Shown one piece after another: positions 8,844 through 17,584 of a stretch of 64,000 bases of DNA. The stretch lies in contig JAGCDP010000024.1 in the NCBI GenBank assembly GCA_017651065.1, positions 1 through 64,000 of the forward strand, read 5' to 3'. How positions within the stretch are numbered: position 1 is the stretch's first letter; the number at the start of each line of letters is the position of its first letter. The notes beneath the pieces were generated by a model. That model had not been told where the DNA came from. It saw only the letters and a program-made list of their open reading frames with translations, and did no database searches. A program made the position numbers and the translations under genes. This stretch comes from Treponema sp. Its GTDB lineage: Bacteria > Spirochaetota > Spirochaetia > Treponematales > Treponemataceae.

Positions 8844-9736
8844 TGACCTTTACCTTAACCGAAAGTCTTTTAGACGAAATTATTACTGCGCTCGAAAATC
8901 AGGAACAGCAGTTTCTTGTAGATGCAGCACAGAATAAGCTTGTCCAGAAGACTGGGGATTTTAAGGAAGATGATGAACTTTTTTATGCTTTACCCGAATG
9001 GGATTCTGCAGCTGGTTTTAAACTACGCGAGGATTTTGTAACAAAGCTTAATTCTCCTTTAGCGCACGAAGCATTGCAGGAGGTTCTTCATTCAGGAAGG
9101 GGGGTATTTAAGAATTTTAGGAATGAAATAAAAAACTATCCGGAAGTTGAAAAAAGATGGCACATTTATAAAAACAATAAAATGATGTGTTATATAAACG
9201 ACTGGTACAACAACCTGCGCGAAGTATGGGGACTTGAAAAACTTGATTATGTGCCCGATTCAGATGACAGTCTGATTCATGATGATTTTTCTTTTACAGC
9301 ATATAATCAGCAGGACAAAAAAGAACTTGTACTCTACATGAACGCAGCATTCAGAGAACGTAATGAAAATCTTAGCCCGGAATTATCGCAGGCACTTTAC
9401 AATATCTGGCTTGAACAGTTTGAATTAGCCGAATCCAAAGGCGAGCTTGGTTTTATCTGCCGCAGTTTTTCTAACGATTTTGCAGGATGCATTACGGTAT
9501 CTCAATTTTTACAAAAGCAGGAAAAGGTAATGGTATTAACCAGCCTTTTTGTTCCTGAAGCTTTCCGTGGTTTAGGAATAGGTACAGAGCTTCTTAATAT
9601 GTGCCTTTCAGAATTAAAGAAACTTGGAAAGACATGGCTTATAATGCCAAACATGACAGTACCCGATTTTCTTGAACCGTTATTATTACGTACAGGTTTT
9701 AGTAAAATTGATTTTGGGTATGCAGTAAATTTTTAA
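8843..9736 (+). CDS. GNAT family N-acetyltransferase
   Basis: A 297-residue protein with a C-terminal GNAT fold. The acetyl-CoA binding loop is PEAFRGLGIGTELLNMCL (near residue 235), after beta strand VMVLTSLFV, and the fold ends at LLLRTGFSKIDFG. The N-terminal 150 residues are acidic and helical with no family I recognise. The start shares its A with the clpP stop, and the stop is just before the RNA-binding protein gene, so the three form an operon. The substrate (small molecule or protein amine) is unknown. Confidence 0.8.
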   Translation: MTFTLTESLLDEIITALENQEQQFLVDAAQNKLVQKTGDFKEDDELFYALPEWDSAAGFKLREDFVTKLNSPLAHEALQEVLHSGRGVFKNFRNEIKNYPEVEKRWHIYKNNKMMCYINDWYNNLREVWGLEKLDYVPDSDDSLIHDDFSFTAYNQQDKKELVLYMNAAFRERNENLSPELSQALYNIWLEQFELAESKGELGFICRSFSNDFAGCITVSQFLQKQEKVMVLTSLFVPEAFRGLGIGTELLNMCLSELKKLGKTWLIMPNMTVPDFLEPLLLRTGFSKIDFGYAVNF

Positions 9737-9759
9737 TGTTTTTTACACAGGAGATTTTT

Positions 9760-10512
9760 ATGGGTTACAACAATTATAACCGTGGATTTGAAATTGACGA
9801 AGAAAAGGCAGCTGAATTCCTTGAGAATGCAGTTGAAAAAATTACAACAGAAGAGGATATTGACACTCTTGTAGAGTTGGCAAAGCTTTTTAAGAAGTAT
9901 GTTCCTCTTACACGCCGCAAGTATGTTATTGCATACATGCTCAAAGAGTCACTCAAGCATTTCCATTCATTTGGACGTGGCTCACGCAATGCCAGAAACA
10001 ACGACAGACGTTCCGGCCGCGATTTTAAAAATGATTATAAGAACTTTAAAACCGAATATAAGGCTTCTGATTCTGCAGTTACAGAAACAGAAGAAAGACC
10101 ACATCACCCACGCGTAGAAATTGATCCTGATAAGGCAACTTCTATTTTTATCAGCATTGGTAAGAACCGCCGTGTTTACCCACGCGACCTTGTAGGCCTT
10201 ATTGTTGCTGTTGGTGAAATTGACCGCGAAAGAATTGGTGATATTAAAGTATTGGCAAATTATTCTTTTGTTCAGCTTTATACAGAAGACTGTCAGAAGG
10301 TTATAGATAAACTCAACGGTTACGACTACCGCGGACGCAAACTTGCAGTAAGCTTCTCTCGCCAGAAGAGCGACGCAGATTCAGAAGAAACAACTGCTGC
10401 AACAACAGAAGAGACTCCTAGAGAAGAACCTCCTGTAATGTCTGCCGAAGACGCCGCTGCCTACGCTGCTGCAGAAAAAGCTGCTGCAGACCGCGAACCA
10501 TTCGGAAATTAG
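9760..10512 (+). CDS. DbpA-type RNA-binding domain protein
   Basis: A 250-residue protein. The N-terminal 75 residues are helical (EEKAAEFLENAVEKI ... VPLTRRKYVIAYMLKE). A basic linker rich in Arg and Asn follows (RGSRNARNNDRRSGRDF), then a domain at about 130-205 (SIFISIGKNRRVYPRDLVGL ... FVQLYTEDCQKVIDKLNG) resembling the RNA-binding domain found at the C-terminus of DEAD helicase DbpA, here without any helicase. The tail is acidic and Ala-rich. The start at 9760 is preferred to 9736 because CAGGAG lies 6 bases upstream. It ends with TAG immediately before a family B repeat. RNA binding is inferred from the fold. Confidence 0.75.
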   Translation: MGYNNYNRGFEIDEEKAAEFLENAVEKITTEEDIDTLVELAKLFKKYVPLTRRKYVIAYMLKESLKHFHSFGRGSRNARNNDRRSGRDFKNDYKNFKTEYKASDSAVTETEERPHHPRVEIDPDKATSIFISIGKNRRVYPRDLVGLIVAVGEIDRERIGDIKVLANYSFVQLYTEDCQKVIDKLNGYDYRGRKLAVSFSRQKSDADSEETTAATTEETPREEPPVMSAEDAAAYAAAEKAAADREPFGN

Positions 10513-10514
10513 TC

Positions 10515-10564
10515 CGTCATTGCGACAGAATAGACCGTCATTGCGAGCGCAGCGTGGCAATCCA
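10515..10564 (+). repeat. Dispersed repeat family B (partial plus full copy)
   Basis: GTCATTGCGACAGAATAGAC followed by a GTCATTGCGAGCGCAGC...GGCAATCCAT copy. The GTG inside the repeat at 10554 is the apparent start codon of the metallo-hydrolase gene. Confidence 0.85.
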
Positions 10565-11213
10565 TATAATCAGAACAGGCTTTTTCTCCGTAAACACACT
10601 TGTTGTGCCTCTGGAAGGAAAAGCCTGTTTTGTTGTAGACCCTGCAGCCTGTTCCGGCTCGGGTGATAAAAACAAAATCATAGACTACCTTCGCGACAAA
10701 AAGCTGGACTGCAGGGCAATAATCCTTACACATTCACATTTTGATCATATAACAGGCATTGCGCAGTTGAAGCAGGCTTTTCCTAAAGCTAAAATTGCAA
10801 TTCACAAAGCAGAAATGTCTGAGCTTACAAATCCGCCGGGACCAATGGGGGAGGCAGTAATCCGCTTTTTTGGAAGCATGGAATTAATTCAGGCAGTTTC
10901 AGAGCAGCCGCCGGCAGACGTTGCTTTATATGATGGAGCAACTCTAGACAGTGTAGTTGGCCCAGGCTTTGGCGCCGAAAACTGGAAGGTTATTTCTACA
11001 CCCGGGCATACCCCTGGTTCAATCTGCATTTACAATCAAAAAGAAAACGAGTTAATTTCCGGTGATACAATTTTTGCCTATGGTGGCTATGGTCGAACAG
11101 ATATGGCCGGTGGAGACGAAGCCCAAATCATGCACAGTTTAGCAATGCTTCGTGAAACAATTCCTTCCGGCACCCATGTTTATCCAGGTCATGACACAGA
11201 TTTCGTCCTCTAA
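10554..11213 (+). CDS. MBL-fold metallo-hydrolase (glyoxalase II-like)
   Basis: A 219-residue metallo-beta-lactamase-fold hydrolase. The metal ligands are THSHFDHITG, PGHTPGS, SGDTIF and YPGHD, the standard HxHxDH set. The length fits small glyoxalase II-like enzymes that hydrolyse thioesters such as S-acylglutathione analogues. The start is GTG at 10554, and it lies within a family B repeat so that the first residues (MAIH) are encoded by repeat DNA. No ribosome site is evident, and no later start would keep the first beta strand (TGFFSVNTLVV). The exact substrate is unknown. Confidence 0.88.
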   Translation: MAIHIIRTGFFSVNTLVVPLEGKACFVVDPAACSGSGDKNKIIDYLRDKKLDCRAIILTHSHFDHITGIAQLKQAFPKAKIAIHKAEMSELTNPPGPMGEAVIRFFGSMELIQAVSEQPPADVALYDGATLDSVVGPGFGAENWKVISTPGHTPGSICIYNQKENELISGDTIFAYGGYGRTDMAGGDEAQIMHSLAMLRETIPSGTHVYPGHDTDFVL

Positions 11214-11214
11214 C

Positions 11215-11282
11215 GTCATTGCGCAAGTTTGTGAAGCAAACTTGGTAAGCTCTGCGACAGGAGCTTAGCGACGCGGCAATCT
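11215..11282 (+). repeat. Dispersed repeat family B, expanded copy
   Basis: GTCATTGCGCAAGTTTGTG...GCTTAGCGACGCGGCAATCTA. A longer central arm (AAGTTTG...CAAACTT) extends the hairpin. It lies between two convergent genes, and its end forms the TAG stop of the phosphoesterase gene. Confidence 0.75.
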
Positions 11283-11982
11283 ATCCTATAGGATTAAAAA
11301 TCGAGTACGACCCCTCATCTCCCATACAATCATTTATCTTCAAAAACGCCGCATCTACAAAATCTTTTTCTACCGTTAAAATTGCAAAGCTTGCGGGGCT
11401 TCCCCCTCTCGGCCTGCTTATGCTTCCGGGGTTTATAAAGGTAAAGTCCCCTCGCTGTTCAAAAACCGGAACATGAGTGTGCCCGTGAACTGCATAATGA
11501 ACTCCAAGAATTTTTGAATCAAGACCAAGCTTGTTGTAGCCGTAATCTACACCTTCCATGTGACCGTGTACAAAAAGAATCTGATGTCCGTTTACAGTCA
11601 GAATAAGACGATCAGGCATTAATACAGAGCCTTTTGGCAGCGTTCTGGCATTTGAATTATTTTTTCCAATATCATACGAAACTGCAAAATAAGAAGGGTC
11701 TCCGTTTCCGCGCACAAAGCCTAAAACCGGAGGAATAACTTCATGTATGGACGGGTCTTCATTTGCAAGTTCCAGCAGTTCCGAAAGGTCCCGCCAGCAG
11801 TCGCCGGTTATTACCAGAGCATCGCAGGTTGGACCAAACTGCTTTACAATGCGCATAAGGCCTCGCCAGTCTCCGTGAGAATCAGACACAGTTAAGATTC
11901 GTGCCTGCCCCTTCATTGTAAGCGCCATAATATCGTCTGGAGAACCTATAAGATAATCTGAGTTTTGCAGAAGAGTTATCAT
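11281..11982 (-). CDS. YfcE/MJ0936-type metallophosphoesterase
   Basis: A 233-residue calcineurin-like phosphoesterase. The dinuclear metal motifs are VSDSHGD, ITGDCW, GNGD, VHGHMEG and VHGHTHVP, ending with FINPGSISRPRGG, which is the signature of the YfcE group of phosphodiesterases. A 30-residue N-terminal extension precedes the first motif. The start overlaps the stop of the upstream lipoprotein gene by one base (TGATG), so translation is coupled. The TAG stop lies at the edge of a family B repeat, and the last residues (YSIFNPIG) may be shaped by that junction. Substrate unknown. Confidence 0.88.
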   Translation of the reverse strand: MITLLQNSDYLIGSPDDIMALTMKGQARILTVSDSHGDWRGLMRIVKQFGPTCDALVITGDCWRDLSELLELANEDPSIHEVIPPVLGFVRGNGDPSYFAVSYDIGKNNSNARTLPKGSVLMPDRLILTVNGHQILFVHGHMEGVDYGYNKLGLDSKILGVHYAVHGHTHVPVFEQRGDFTFINPGSISRPRGGSPASFAILTVEKDFVDAAFLKINDCMGDEGSYSIFNPIG

Positions 11983-12752
11983 CAGTTGAGCACAAAATGA
12001 TTTATCGACTGTATTCCCGATTCAGGATCAACATAATGATGAATCTTTTTATTTTTAAGCATCTGTGTTATGTGCTTTGGAAGTGTGTTGTCTTTTACAA
12101 AAGGGCCTTCCATTTCGAGCATATAATCAATACAATCTGTAAGAACTTCCGGGGCTTCAAGAATAATTTCACTCACAGTTTCTTCGGGAGCAATGTCTGC
12201 AGTTAAGTCTGTAACCTGTTCCTTGTCTAAAACAAAATCACAGGTAGATTCAAGTCCAAGAACATCATCCTGAGGGAACAATGCATAAATAGGGTAGGGA
12301 ACACCCATCTCCCAGAAATCCTGAAGCTTTGCAAAAGCAGTATGAGTATTTTCAGGCGCACCAAGAATTATAATTCCTGCAAGGTCTTTATCTGTGCCGG
12401 TAAGAGCTGTTGCAAGTTCAGTAGCATATCCCTTAGCTCCATGCTTAAAGCTGTCAGGATAAATCATGGTATAAATAAGTCCGCCGTCACCTTCAAGCCC
12501 ATAGCGTTCACCAAGCAGCGCCGTAAATTTTTCAACAGCCTCAGGCGAATTAAAATCGTACCCAAAAATAATGCACACGCGCTTATTAGTAACATGCCAT
12601 GTCTGATTTTCCGAATCAAGCACACTCTCATTATTAATAGGCTGCACACTAATCTCAATAGAATCCGCCCCCGGCACCTGCGCCTTCGCCTTCTTGCACC
12701 CGGCCAGCAGAATAACTGATATGATAATAATAAAATAAATAATCTTTTTCAT
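11982..12752 (-). CDS. Lipoprotein, DUF3798-like
   Basis: A 256-residue exported protein with a signal peptide ending in ILLAGC (Cys19). The body resembles a periplasmic-binding fold: KRVCIIFGYDFNSPEAVEKF, then LAGIIILGAPENTH and MGVPYPIYALFPQDD. The layout is like the DUF3798 lipoproteins, but that match is from memory and uncertain. It is coupled to the metallophosphoesterase gene downstream. No transporter genes lie next to it. Function unknown. Confidence 0.6.
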   Translation of the reverse strand: MKKIIYFIIIISVILLAGCKKAKAQVPGADSIEISVQPINNESVLDSENQTWHVTNKRVCIIFGYDFNSPEAVEKFTALLGERYGLEGDGGLIYTMIYPDSFKHGAKGYATELATALTGTDKDLAGIIILGAPENTHTAFAKLQDFWEMGVPYPIYALFPQDDVLGLESTCDFVLDKEQVTDLTADIAPEETVSEIILEAPEVLTDCIDYMLEMEGPFVKDNTLPKHITQMLKNKKIHHYVDPESGIQSINHFVLN

Positions 12753-12804
12753 TGAATCTCATATTAGCACGGAAATGACTTTTTGTCATTGCACCATACC
12801 TCTG

Positions 12805-12953
12805 AAAAAAATGGCGGAAGCAGATTTGCAGAGGCAAAAACATTCTACAGTGCGGCCGCAAGGCGGCCAACGTTTATCGTTCCAAGGCACTGTAGCATGT
12901 AGCAGGCGAGCCTGCGGTTTTGACTATGCAAATCAGCTGGGAGCCATTTTTTT
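12805..12953 (+). repeat. Nested inverted-repeat element (possible structured RNA or MITE-like element)
   Basis: Four sets of paired arms are nested in 149 bases. The outer pair is AAAAAAATGGC (12805-12815) with GCCATTTTTTT (12943-12953). Next is GATTTGCA (12823-12830) with TGCAAATC (12927-12934). Inside are CTACAGTGC (12845-12853) with GCACTGTAG (12887-12895), capped by GGCCGC/GCGGCC, and a separate hairpin GCAGGC-GA-GCCTGC (12902-12915). The result is a multi-branched fold ending in a T tract. It fills the gap between a lipoprotein gene and the Na+/phosphate cotransporter gene, which diverge from it. Confidence 0.55.
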
Positions 12954-13035
12954 CTACATGAATGCATTTAATTCATTTCTATGTCTAATTTCAGAATTTA
13001 TTGAAAAAAATCATATTTTTTATTATTATCATCAT

Positions 13036-14682
13036 ATGAGTATCATAACCCCGGTTATCCAGCTTCTCGGAAGCCTTGCATTCCTCTTATACGGAATGAA
13101 GCTCATGTCCGACGGAGTTCAGAAAAGTGCCGGAGAAAAACTCCAGCGTGCTCTAAGTGTAATTACAGGCAACCGTTTTGTAGCCCTGCTTACAGGTCTT
13201 ATTGTAACCATGATCATTCAGTCATCGGGTGCAACAACAGTAATGGTTGTAACTTTTGTAAACGCCGGACTTATGACACTTACCCAGTCTGTAGGCGTTA
13301 TCTTTGGTGCCAACATTGGTACAACAATCACAGCATGGATCGTTTCCATCTTTGGTTTTAATTTTAAGATTTCTGCTTTTGCAATCCCGCTTTTTGGTCT
13401 TGGATACTTCCTTTACAGATTAATTAAAAAGAATGCCGGTAAAAACTTTGGCGAAGCTATCATGGGTTTTGGTATGCTTTTCCTTGGTCTTTCTGGTTTG
13501 ACCGACGTATTCACTCCGGAACAGCTTGGATGGCTTTTTAAGATTCAGGGCAACGGCTTTATAGCTCTTACAATCGGCTTCATCATTGGTATTCTTATTA
13601 CAGCCCTGCTTCATTCATCATCTGCTTTTTCTGCAATCGTAATTACAATGGCATATACAGGCCTCATCAACTGGGAGCTTGCTGCAGCTATGACACTTGG
13701 TAGTAACATTGGTTCTACAATAGATGCAATTCTTGCAGCAATGGGAACAACTGCCGATGCCCGCCGTTCTGCTTTGATTCACGTAATGTTCAACGTATTC
13801 GGTACAGTGCTTGCTCTCTTGTTCTTCCATCCTTTCCTGCGCCTTGTTGTTATGCTCACTCCGGGCCACGAACATTCAAATATGGCAATCCGCATCTCTA
13901 TGCTTCATACAGTTTTCAAAACTTTATCTACAGTTGTGCTTTTGCCAATGCAACCACTTCTTGTTAAGCTTGCACAAATCATGATTAAAAATGATCCTGA
14001 TCAGGAAAACAAAATATTCCGTCTGGAATTTACAGAACTTGCTACAAAAGACAGCGTTGCAACACATATCATCCAGGTAGAAAAAGCCATTGCCGATATG
14101 ACAGATGTTGTAACAGACATGTTCGACAAAATCCAGATTGGTGTTACAAAGCGTAATGAAAGCTTTAAAGAAAAGTATCAGGAGCAGATGGCCGAAACAG
14201 AAAGCTATGTAGACCAGATGCACGAGCAGATTACTCATTACCTTATCAAGTGTGAACGCCTTCAGCTTACAGATAAACAGCTTGAACATGTAAGCAACAT
14301 GATTCAGATTGTAGACGAACTCGAAAACATGAGCGACAGCTGCTACGGAACAATCATGCTTATCTGCCGTTCTATTGAAAAGAAAATGGAATTCAAATCA
14401 GAAGACTTAGAAAAGCTTCTTCCATATATAGAGCTTGTACGCCAGTTCCTGCAGTTTATCCGCATTAATATCAATAAAACAATCACACCGGAAAAGCTTG
14501 AGCTTGCACGCGAACTTGAAGACGGAATTGACGCCTTCAGAAAGTCCCTCAAGAAAGTTGCCCGCAAGCGACTCGAAGGTGGTGCCGATGTTAAGGCCGA
14601 GCTTTTGTATATTGATATTGTCCGCGCCATCGAACACATCGGCGACAATTGCTTTAATATTTCCAGTGCACTTGTTGGCTAA
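13036..14682 (+). CDS. Na+/phosphate cotransporter (NptA/YjbB type) with PhoU-like tail
   Basis: A 548-residue membrane protein. Two inverted PNaS repeats are seen, each with a Gln/His-Ser-Ser core: IIQSSGATTVMVVTF and LLHSSSAFSAIVITM, within about 8-10 membrane segments. Residues about 350-548 are a soluble helical PhoU-like domain (VEKAIADMTDVVTDMFDKI ... IEHIGDNCFNISS). It imports phosphate with sodium. The ATG at 13036 opens directly on the first membrane segment (ITPVIQLLGSLAFLLYGMK); the longer upstream frame runs through the nested inverted-repeat element and is not believed. No PhoR/PhoB genes lie nearby. Confidence 0.92.
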   Translation: MSIITPVIQLLGSLAFLLYGMKLMSDGVQKSAGEKLQRALSVITGNRFVALLTGLIVTMIIQSSGATTVMVVTFVNAGLMTLTQSVGVIFGANIGTTITAWIVSIFGFNFKISAFAIPLFGLGYFLYRLIKKNAGKNFGEAIMGFGMLFLGLSGLTDVFTPEQLGWLFKIQGNGFIALTIGFIIGILITALLHSSSAFSAIVITMAYTGLINWELAAAMTLGSNIGSTIDAILAAMGTTADARRSALIHVMFNVFGTVLALLFFHPFLRLVVMLTPGHEHSNMAIRISMLHTVFKTLSTVVLLPMQPLLVKLAQIMIKNDPDQENKIFRLEFTELATKDSVATHIIQVEKAIADMTDVVTDMFDKIQIGVTKRNESFKEKYQEQMAETESYVDQMHEQITHYLIKCERLQLTDKQLEHVSNMIQIVDELENMSDSCYGTIMLICRSIEKKMEFKSEDLEKLLPYIELVRQFLQFIRININKTITPEKLELARELEDGIDAFRKSLKKVARKRLEGGADVKAELLYIDIVRAIEHIGDNCFNISSALVG

Positions 14683-14709
14683 ATCACATAATCATTGTAT
14701 ACTATCTCT

Positions 14710-16557
14710 ATGTCATATGAAGTAACAGCTACCCGACGCCGTCCTCAGCAGTTTGATGACCTTGTTGGTCAGGAATTTGTTGCGGCTACGCTCAAAAATT
14801 CTATTAAATCGGGAAAAATTGCACACGCATATTTATTTTCGGGCCCACGTGGATGTGGAAAAACATCAACTGCACGCATTTTGGCAAAGGCCTTGAATTG
14901 TCAGAACGGACCTACAGACACTCCTTGTGGAACCTGTTCAAACTGTCAGGAAATCATAAAGGGTTCGTCTCTTGATGTAATCGAAATAGACGGAGCTTCG
15001 AATAACTCAGTAGAAAATGTCCGCCAGATTAAGGACGAAATTCAGTTCCCTCCAAGCTCAAGCAAATATAAAATCTATATCATCGACGAAGTTCATATGC
15101 TTTCAACTTCGGCCTTCAACGCATTACTCAAAACAATCGAAGAGCCGCCGGAGTATGTTGTATTTATTTTTGCTACAACAGAGCTTCAGAAAGTTCCTGC
15201 TACAATTAAGTCACGCTGTCAGCAGTATAACTTCCGCCTTGTTGCAATTGATAAAGTTAAGGAATGCCTTGCCGACGCTGCCCGCGAACTCAACATTCAG
15301 GCAGATGACGAAGCACTCTTCTGGATTGCCCGTGAGTCTACCGGTTCCATGCGCGATGCCTATACACTTTTTGATCAGGTTGTTGCCTTCAGCGACGGAC
15401 ACATTACTTACGAAAAAATCCGCGATAAGCTTGGCCTTGTTGGAGTAGACCGTTTGAACTCTGTTTTCGAAGCTTGTGCTCAGGCTCAAACAACTCAGGC
15501 ACTTGGCTTTATTGATGAGTTTTTGCAGAACGGAATTTCTATTGAGCAGCTCATTTCTAATAGTGCCGATTATCTTCGAAGTCTTCTTCTTATTAAAAAC
15601 GGAGTTACAAAAGAGTCATTGCTCGGAAACAGTGTTGAACGCTATAGTAAATCTGTGCTCGATGCCTGGAATCCGATTCAGATTGAGCGGGCACTTTCAA
15701 TTTTCCTGACCCTTTACCGCGATATCCGCTATTCACTTTCTCCACGTTATGAAATTGAACTTACCTTTAGCCGACTTTGCTGGCTTAGTGAATATGTTTC
15801 AAATGCCGAAGTTAAAAAGGCAATTGATGCTGCAAAAGGACTTTTAGCCGGAGTGGGAGGAGTTGCAGCATCAGCATCAGCACCTGTTGAAGCTCCTGCA
15901 AGTTCTGCACCTTTACCAGAAGGACTTCCCCGCTTCTCTGCACTTCAAGAACCAGAGGGCAGTCAAACAAACCCTTTTCCTAATGGCGGACCACTGCCGC
16001 CTGAACAATCAGTGGGAGCTGGGGCAGTAATGCCACCAACAGAAGTCCCTGCTGATTACGACGACGGCTGGACAAACACAGATACGCCGCCGGAAGAAGA
16101 TGCTGCTTACGAGGAGCAGCTCCAGGCAGAAGAAGCCCAGGCCTCTTATGAAGATTCCCTTGAGGCAAACGAAAATCTTCAGAAGCCACAGTTTGATGAG
16201 CATTTTACAACTGCCGACGGACGCGATCTTACAATTGCACAGCTTCGCGGAAGTATTGTAGCCGAAATTGCAGTAAACGAAGGCTTTATAGCATCGGCTC
16301 TTGACCGTACAGGATTATGGAAAGTTTCAGAAGACAAGGTTGAAACAACAATAGAATCAAGTCTAGATCTTCAGCTGCTTCAGAAAAATGCTGTTACAAT
16401 TGCAGATCATCTTTCAAAACTCTGCGGACGCCAGATGGCATTTATTGTAACAGAGAAACAGCTGGAACAAACAGAAGAATCAGAATCAAAAGAAATTCCG
16501 GCGCAGGTCCAGACCCTGGTAAATGCCTTTAAAGGAACTATCGTAACAGGGAATTAG
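14710..16557 (+). CDS. dnaX: DNA polymerase III subunit gamma/tau
   Basis: A 615-residue clamp-loader subunit. Walker A is GPRGCGKTSTA (near residue 45), the four-Cys zinc site is CQNG...CGTCSNC, Walker B is IIDEVHMLS, and sensor 1 is ATTELQKVP. Domains III and the acidic, Pro-rich linker (about 380-510) follow. The start at 14710 is chosen over 14695 because it begins the conserved MSYEVTATRRRPQQFDDLVG. It ends with TAG, and the 17 codons after that TAG are open and in frame with ebfC, so readthrough would give a DnaX-EbfC fusion. First gene of a dnaX-ebfC-recR cluster. Confidence 0.96.
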   Translation: MSYEVTATRRRPQQFDDLVGQEFVAATLKNSIKSGKIAHAYLFSGPRGCGKTSTARILAKALNCQNGPTDTPCGTCSNCQEIIKGSSLDVIEIDGASNNSVENVRQIKDEIQFPPSSSKYKIYIIDEVHMLSTSAFNALLKTIEEPPEYVVFIFATTELQKVPATIKSRCQQYNFRLVAIDKVKECLADAARELNIQADDEALFWIARESTGSMRDAYTLFDQVVAFSDGHITYEKIRDKLGLVGVDRLNSVFEACAQAQTTQALGFIDEFLQNGISIEQLISNSADYLRSLLLIKNGVTKESLLGNSVERYSKSVLDAWNPIQIERALSIFLTLYRDIRYSLSPRYEIELTFSRLCWLSEYVSNAEVKKAIDAAKGLLAGVGGVAASASAPVEAPASSAPLPEGLPRFSALQEPEGSQTNPFPNGGPLPPEQSVGAGAVMPPTEVPADYDDGWTNTDTPPEEDAAYEEQLQAEEAQASYEDSLEANENLQKPQFDEHFTTADGRDLTIAQLRGSIVAEIAVNEGFIASALDRTGLWKVSEDKVETTIESSLDLQLLQKNAVTIADHLSKLCGRQMAFIVTEKQLEQTEESESKEIPAQVQTLVNAFKGTIVTGN

Positions 16558-16561
16558 TTGC

Positions 16562-16585
16562 GGTCCCTGAGCTTGTCGAAGGGCC
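16562..16585 (+). repeat. Dispersed repeat family A
   Basis: GGTCCCTGAGCTTGTCGAAG... between the dnaX stop and the ebfC ribosome site. Confidence 0.85.
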
Positions 16586-16608
16586 ATATTAAAACACACG
16601 AGGTAAAA

Positions 16609-16920
16609 ATGAACCCATTTGATTTATTAAAAAATACACAGGCAATTAAAGAGCAGTCAGAAAAACTTCAGAAGGAACTGGAAGATATCCGCGCCGAAGG
16701 TTCCAGTGGTGGCCGCATGGTAACAGTTACCCTCAACGGAAAATTCAATATGATGGATATAAAACTGGATCCAATCTGCGTAGATAACCGCGATGTAAAA
16801 ATGCTGGAAGACCTGATTATTGCCGCCCACAAAGCAGCCGTAGACAATGTTCAGGAAAAAATAAAAGAAAAATCTTCTTCGCTGCTTGGCGGATTAGATT
16901 TAGGACAGTTTGGTTTATAA
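16609..16920 (+). CDS. ebfC: YbaB/EbfC family nucleoid-associated protein
   Basis: A 103-residue DNA-binding protein of the YbaB/EbfC family, which forms tweezer-like dimers on DNA. The sequence shows the usual N-terminal helix (MNPFDLLKNTQAIKEQSEKL), the strands VTVTLNGKFNMMDIKLDP, and the C-terminal helix ending SLLGGLDLGQFGL. The ATG at 16609 has GAGGT 6 bases upstream. It lies between dnaX and recR, its usual position in many bacteria. Family A repeats flank it on both sides. Confidence 0.93.
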   Translation: MNPFDLLKNTQAIKEQSEKLQKELEDIRAEGSSGGRMVTVTLNGKFNMMDIKLDPICVDNRDVKMLEDLIIAAHKAAVDNVQEKIKEKSSSLLGGLDLGQFGL

Positions 16921-16927
16921 CCCCTGG

Positions 16928-16953
16928 GGTCCCTGAGCCTGTCGAAGGGTCCC
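16928..16953 (+). repeat. Dispersed repeat family A
   Basis: GGGTCCCTGAGCCTGTCGAA... between ebfC and recR. Confidence 0.85.
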
Positions 16954-16974
16954 TGCTATAAGAATTGAACAAAA

Positions 16975-17574
16975 ATGAACGCATTCGATGAACTGACATC
17001 CGACTTTTCTCGACTTCCCGGTATAGGCAAAAAAAGCGCAGTCCGCATGGTAAACTGGCTTTTAACCCAGGAAGATTCCTATCTCCACCGCTTTTCCCAG
17101 AATCTTGGAGTTCTCAAAGAGCGCATAAAGCCATGTTCTGTCTGCGGCATGTGGACCGAAGCCAACCCTTGCCCAATCTGCTCAGATATCCAGCGCGACA
17201 AATCCCAGCTCTGCGTAGTAGAACAAAGCCAGGATGTAGGAACCATAGAAGCCTACGGCGAATACAAGGGCTTTTATCACGTACTCGGCGGCTTAATCAA
17301 ACCCCTGGAAGGAATTGGACCAGCCCAGCTTTCAATTCCACAGCTGCTTGAAAGAATCAAAAAAGACACCCCAACCGAAGTTATCATAGCCACAAACCCA
17401 ACAGTAGAAGGCGACACCACAGCCCTTTATATAAATAAGGTAATCACAGAACTGAACCTACCAACCCCAGTAAAAGTAACAAGACTAGCCACAGGCATCC
17501 CAGTAGGCGGCGACCTCGAATACATAGACAAGCGCACCCTCTCCCTAAGCTTCCGCGGCCGCTCACAGATATAG
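16975..17574 (+). CDS. recR: Recombination mediator RecR
   Basis: A 199-residue protein, standard family length, acting with RecO/RecF to load RecA in gap repair. A helix-hairpin-helix is at LPGIGKKSAVRM, the four-Cys zinc finger is CSVCGMW...CPICSD, and the TOPRIM domain includes VVEQSQDV and EVIIATNPTVEGDTTALYI. The C-terminus (TRLATGIPVGGDLEYID) is conserved. It ends with TAG. Third gene of the dnaX cluster. Confidence 0.96.
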   Translation: MNAFDELTSDFSRLPGIGKKSAVRMVNWLLTQEDSYLHRFSQNLGVLKERIKPCSVCGMWTEANPCPICSDIQRDKSQLCVVEQSQDVGTIEAYGEYKGFYHVLGGLIKPLEGIGPAQLSIPQLLERIKKDTPTEVIIATNPTVEGDTTALYINKVITELNLPTPVKVTRLATGIPVGGDLEYIDKRTLSLSFRGRSQI

Positions 17575-17584
17575 CAACGACCAT

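Noticed and set aside
12805..12953. Integron attC site
   Set aside because: The fold is reminiscent, but the GTTRRRY/RYYYAAC core sites are not placed at the ends of the structure and no integrase is present.
12775..13035. N-terminal extension of the Na+/phosphate cotransporter
   Set aside because: It translates the nested inverted-repeat element; the family begins at the ATG at 13036.
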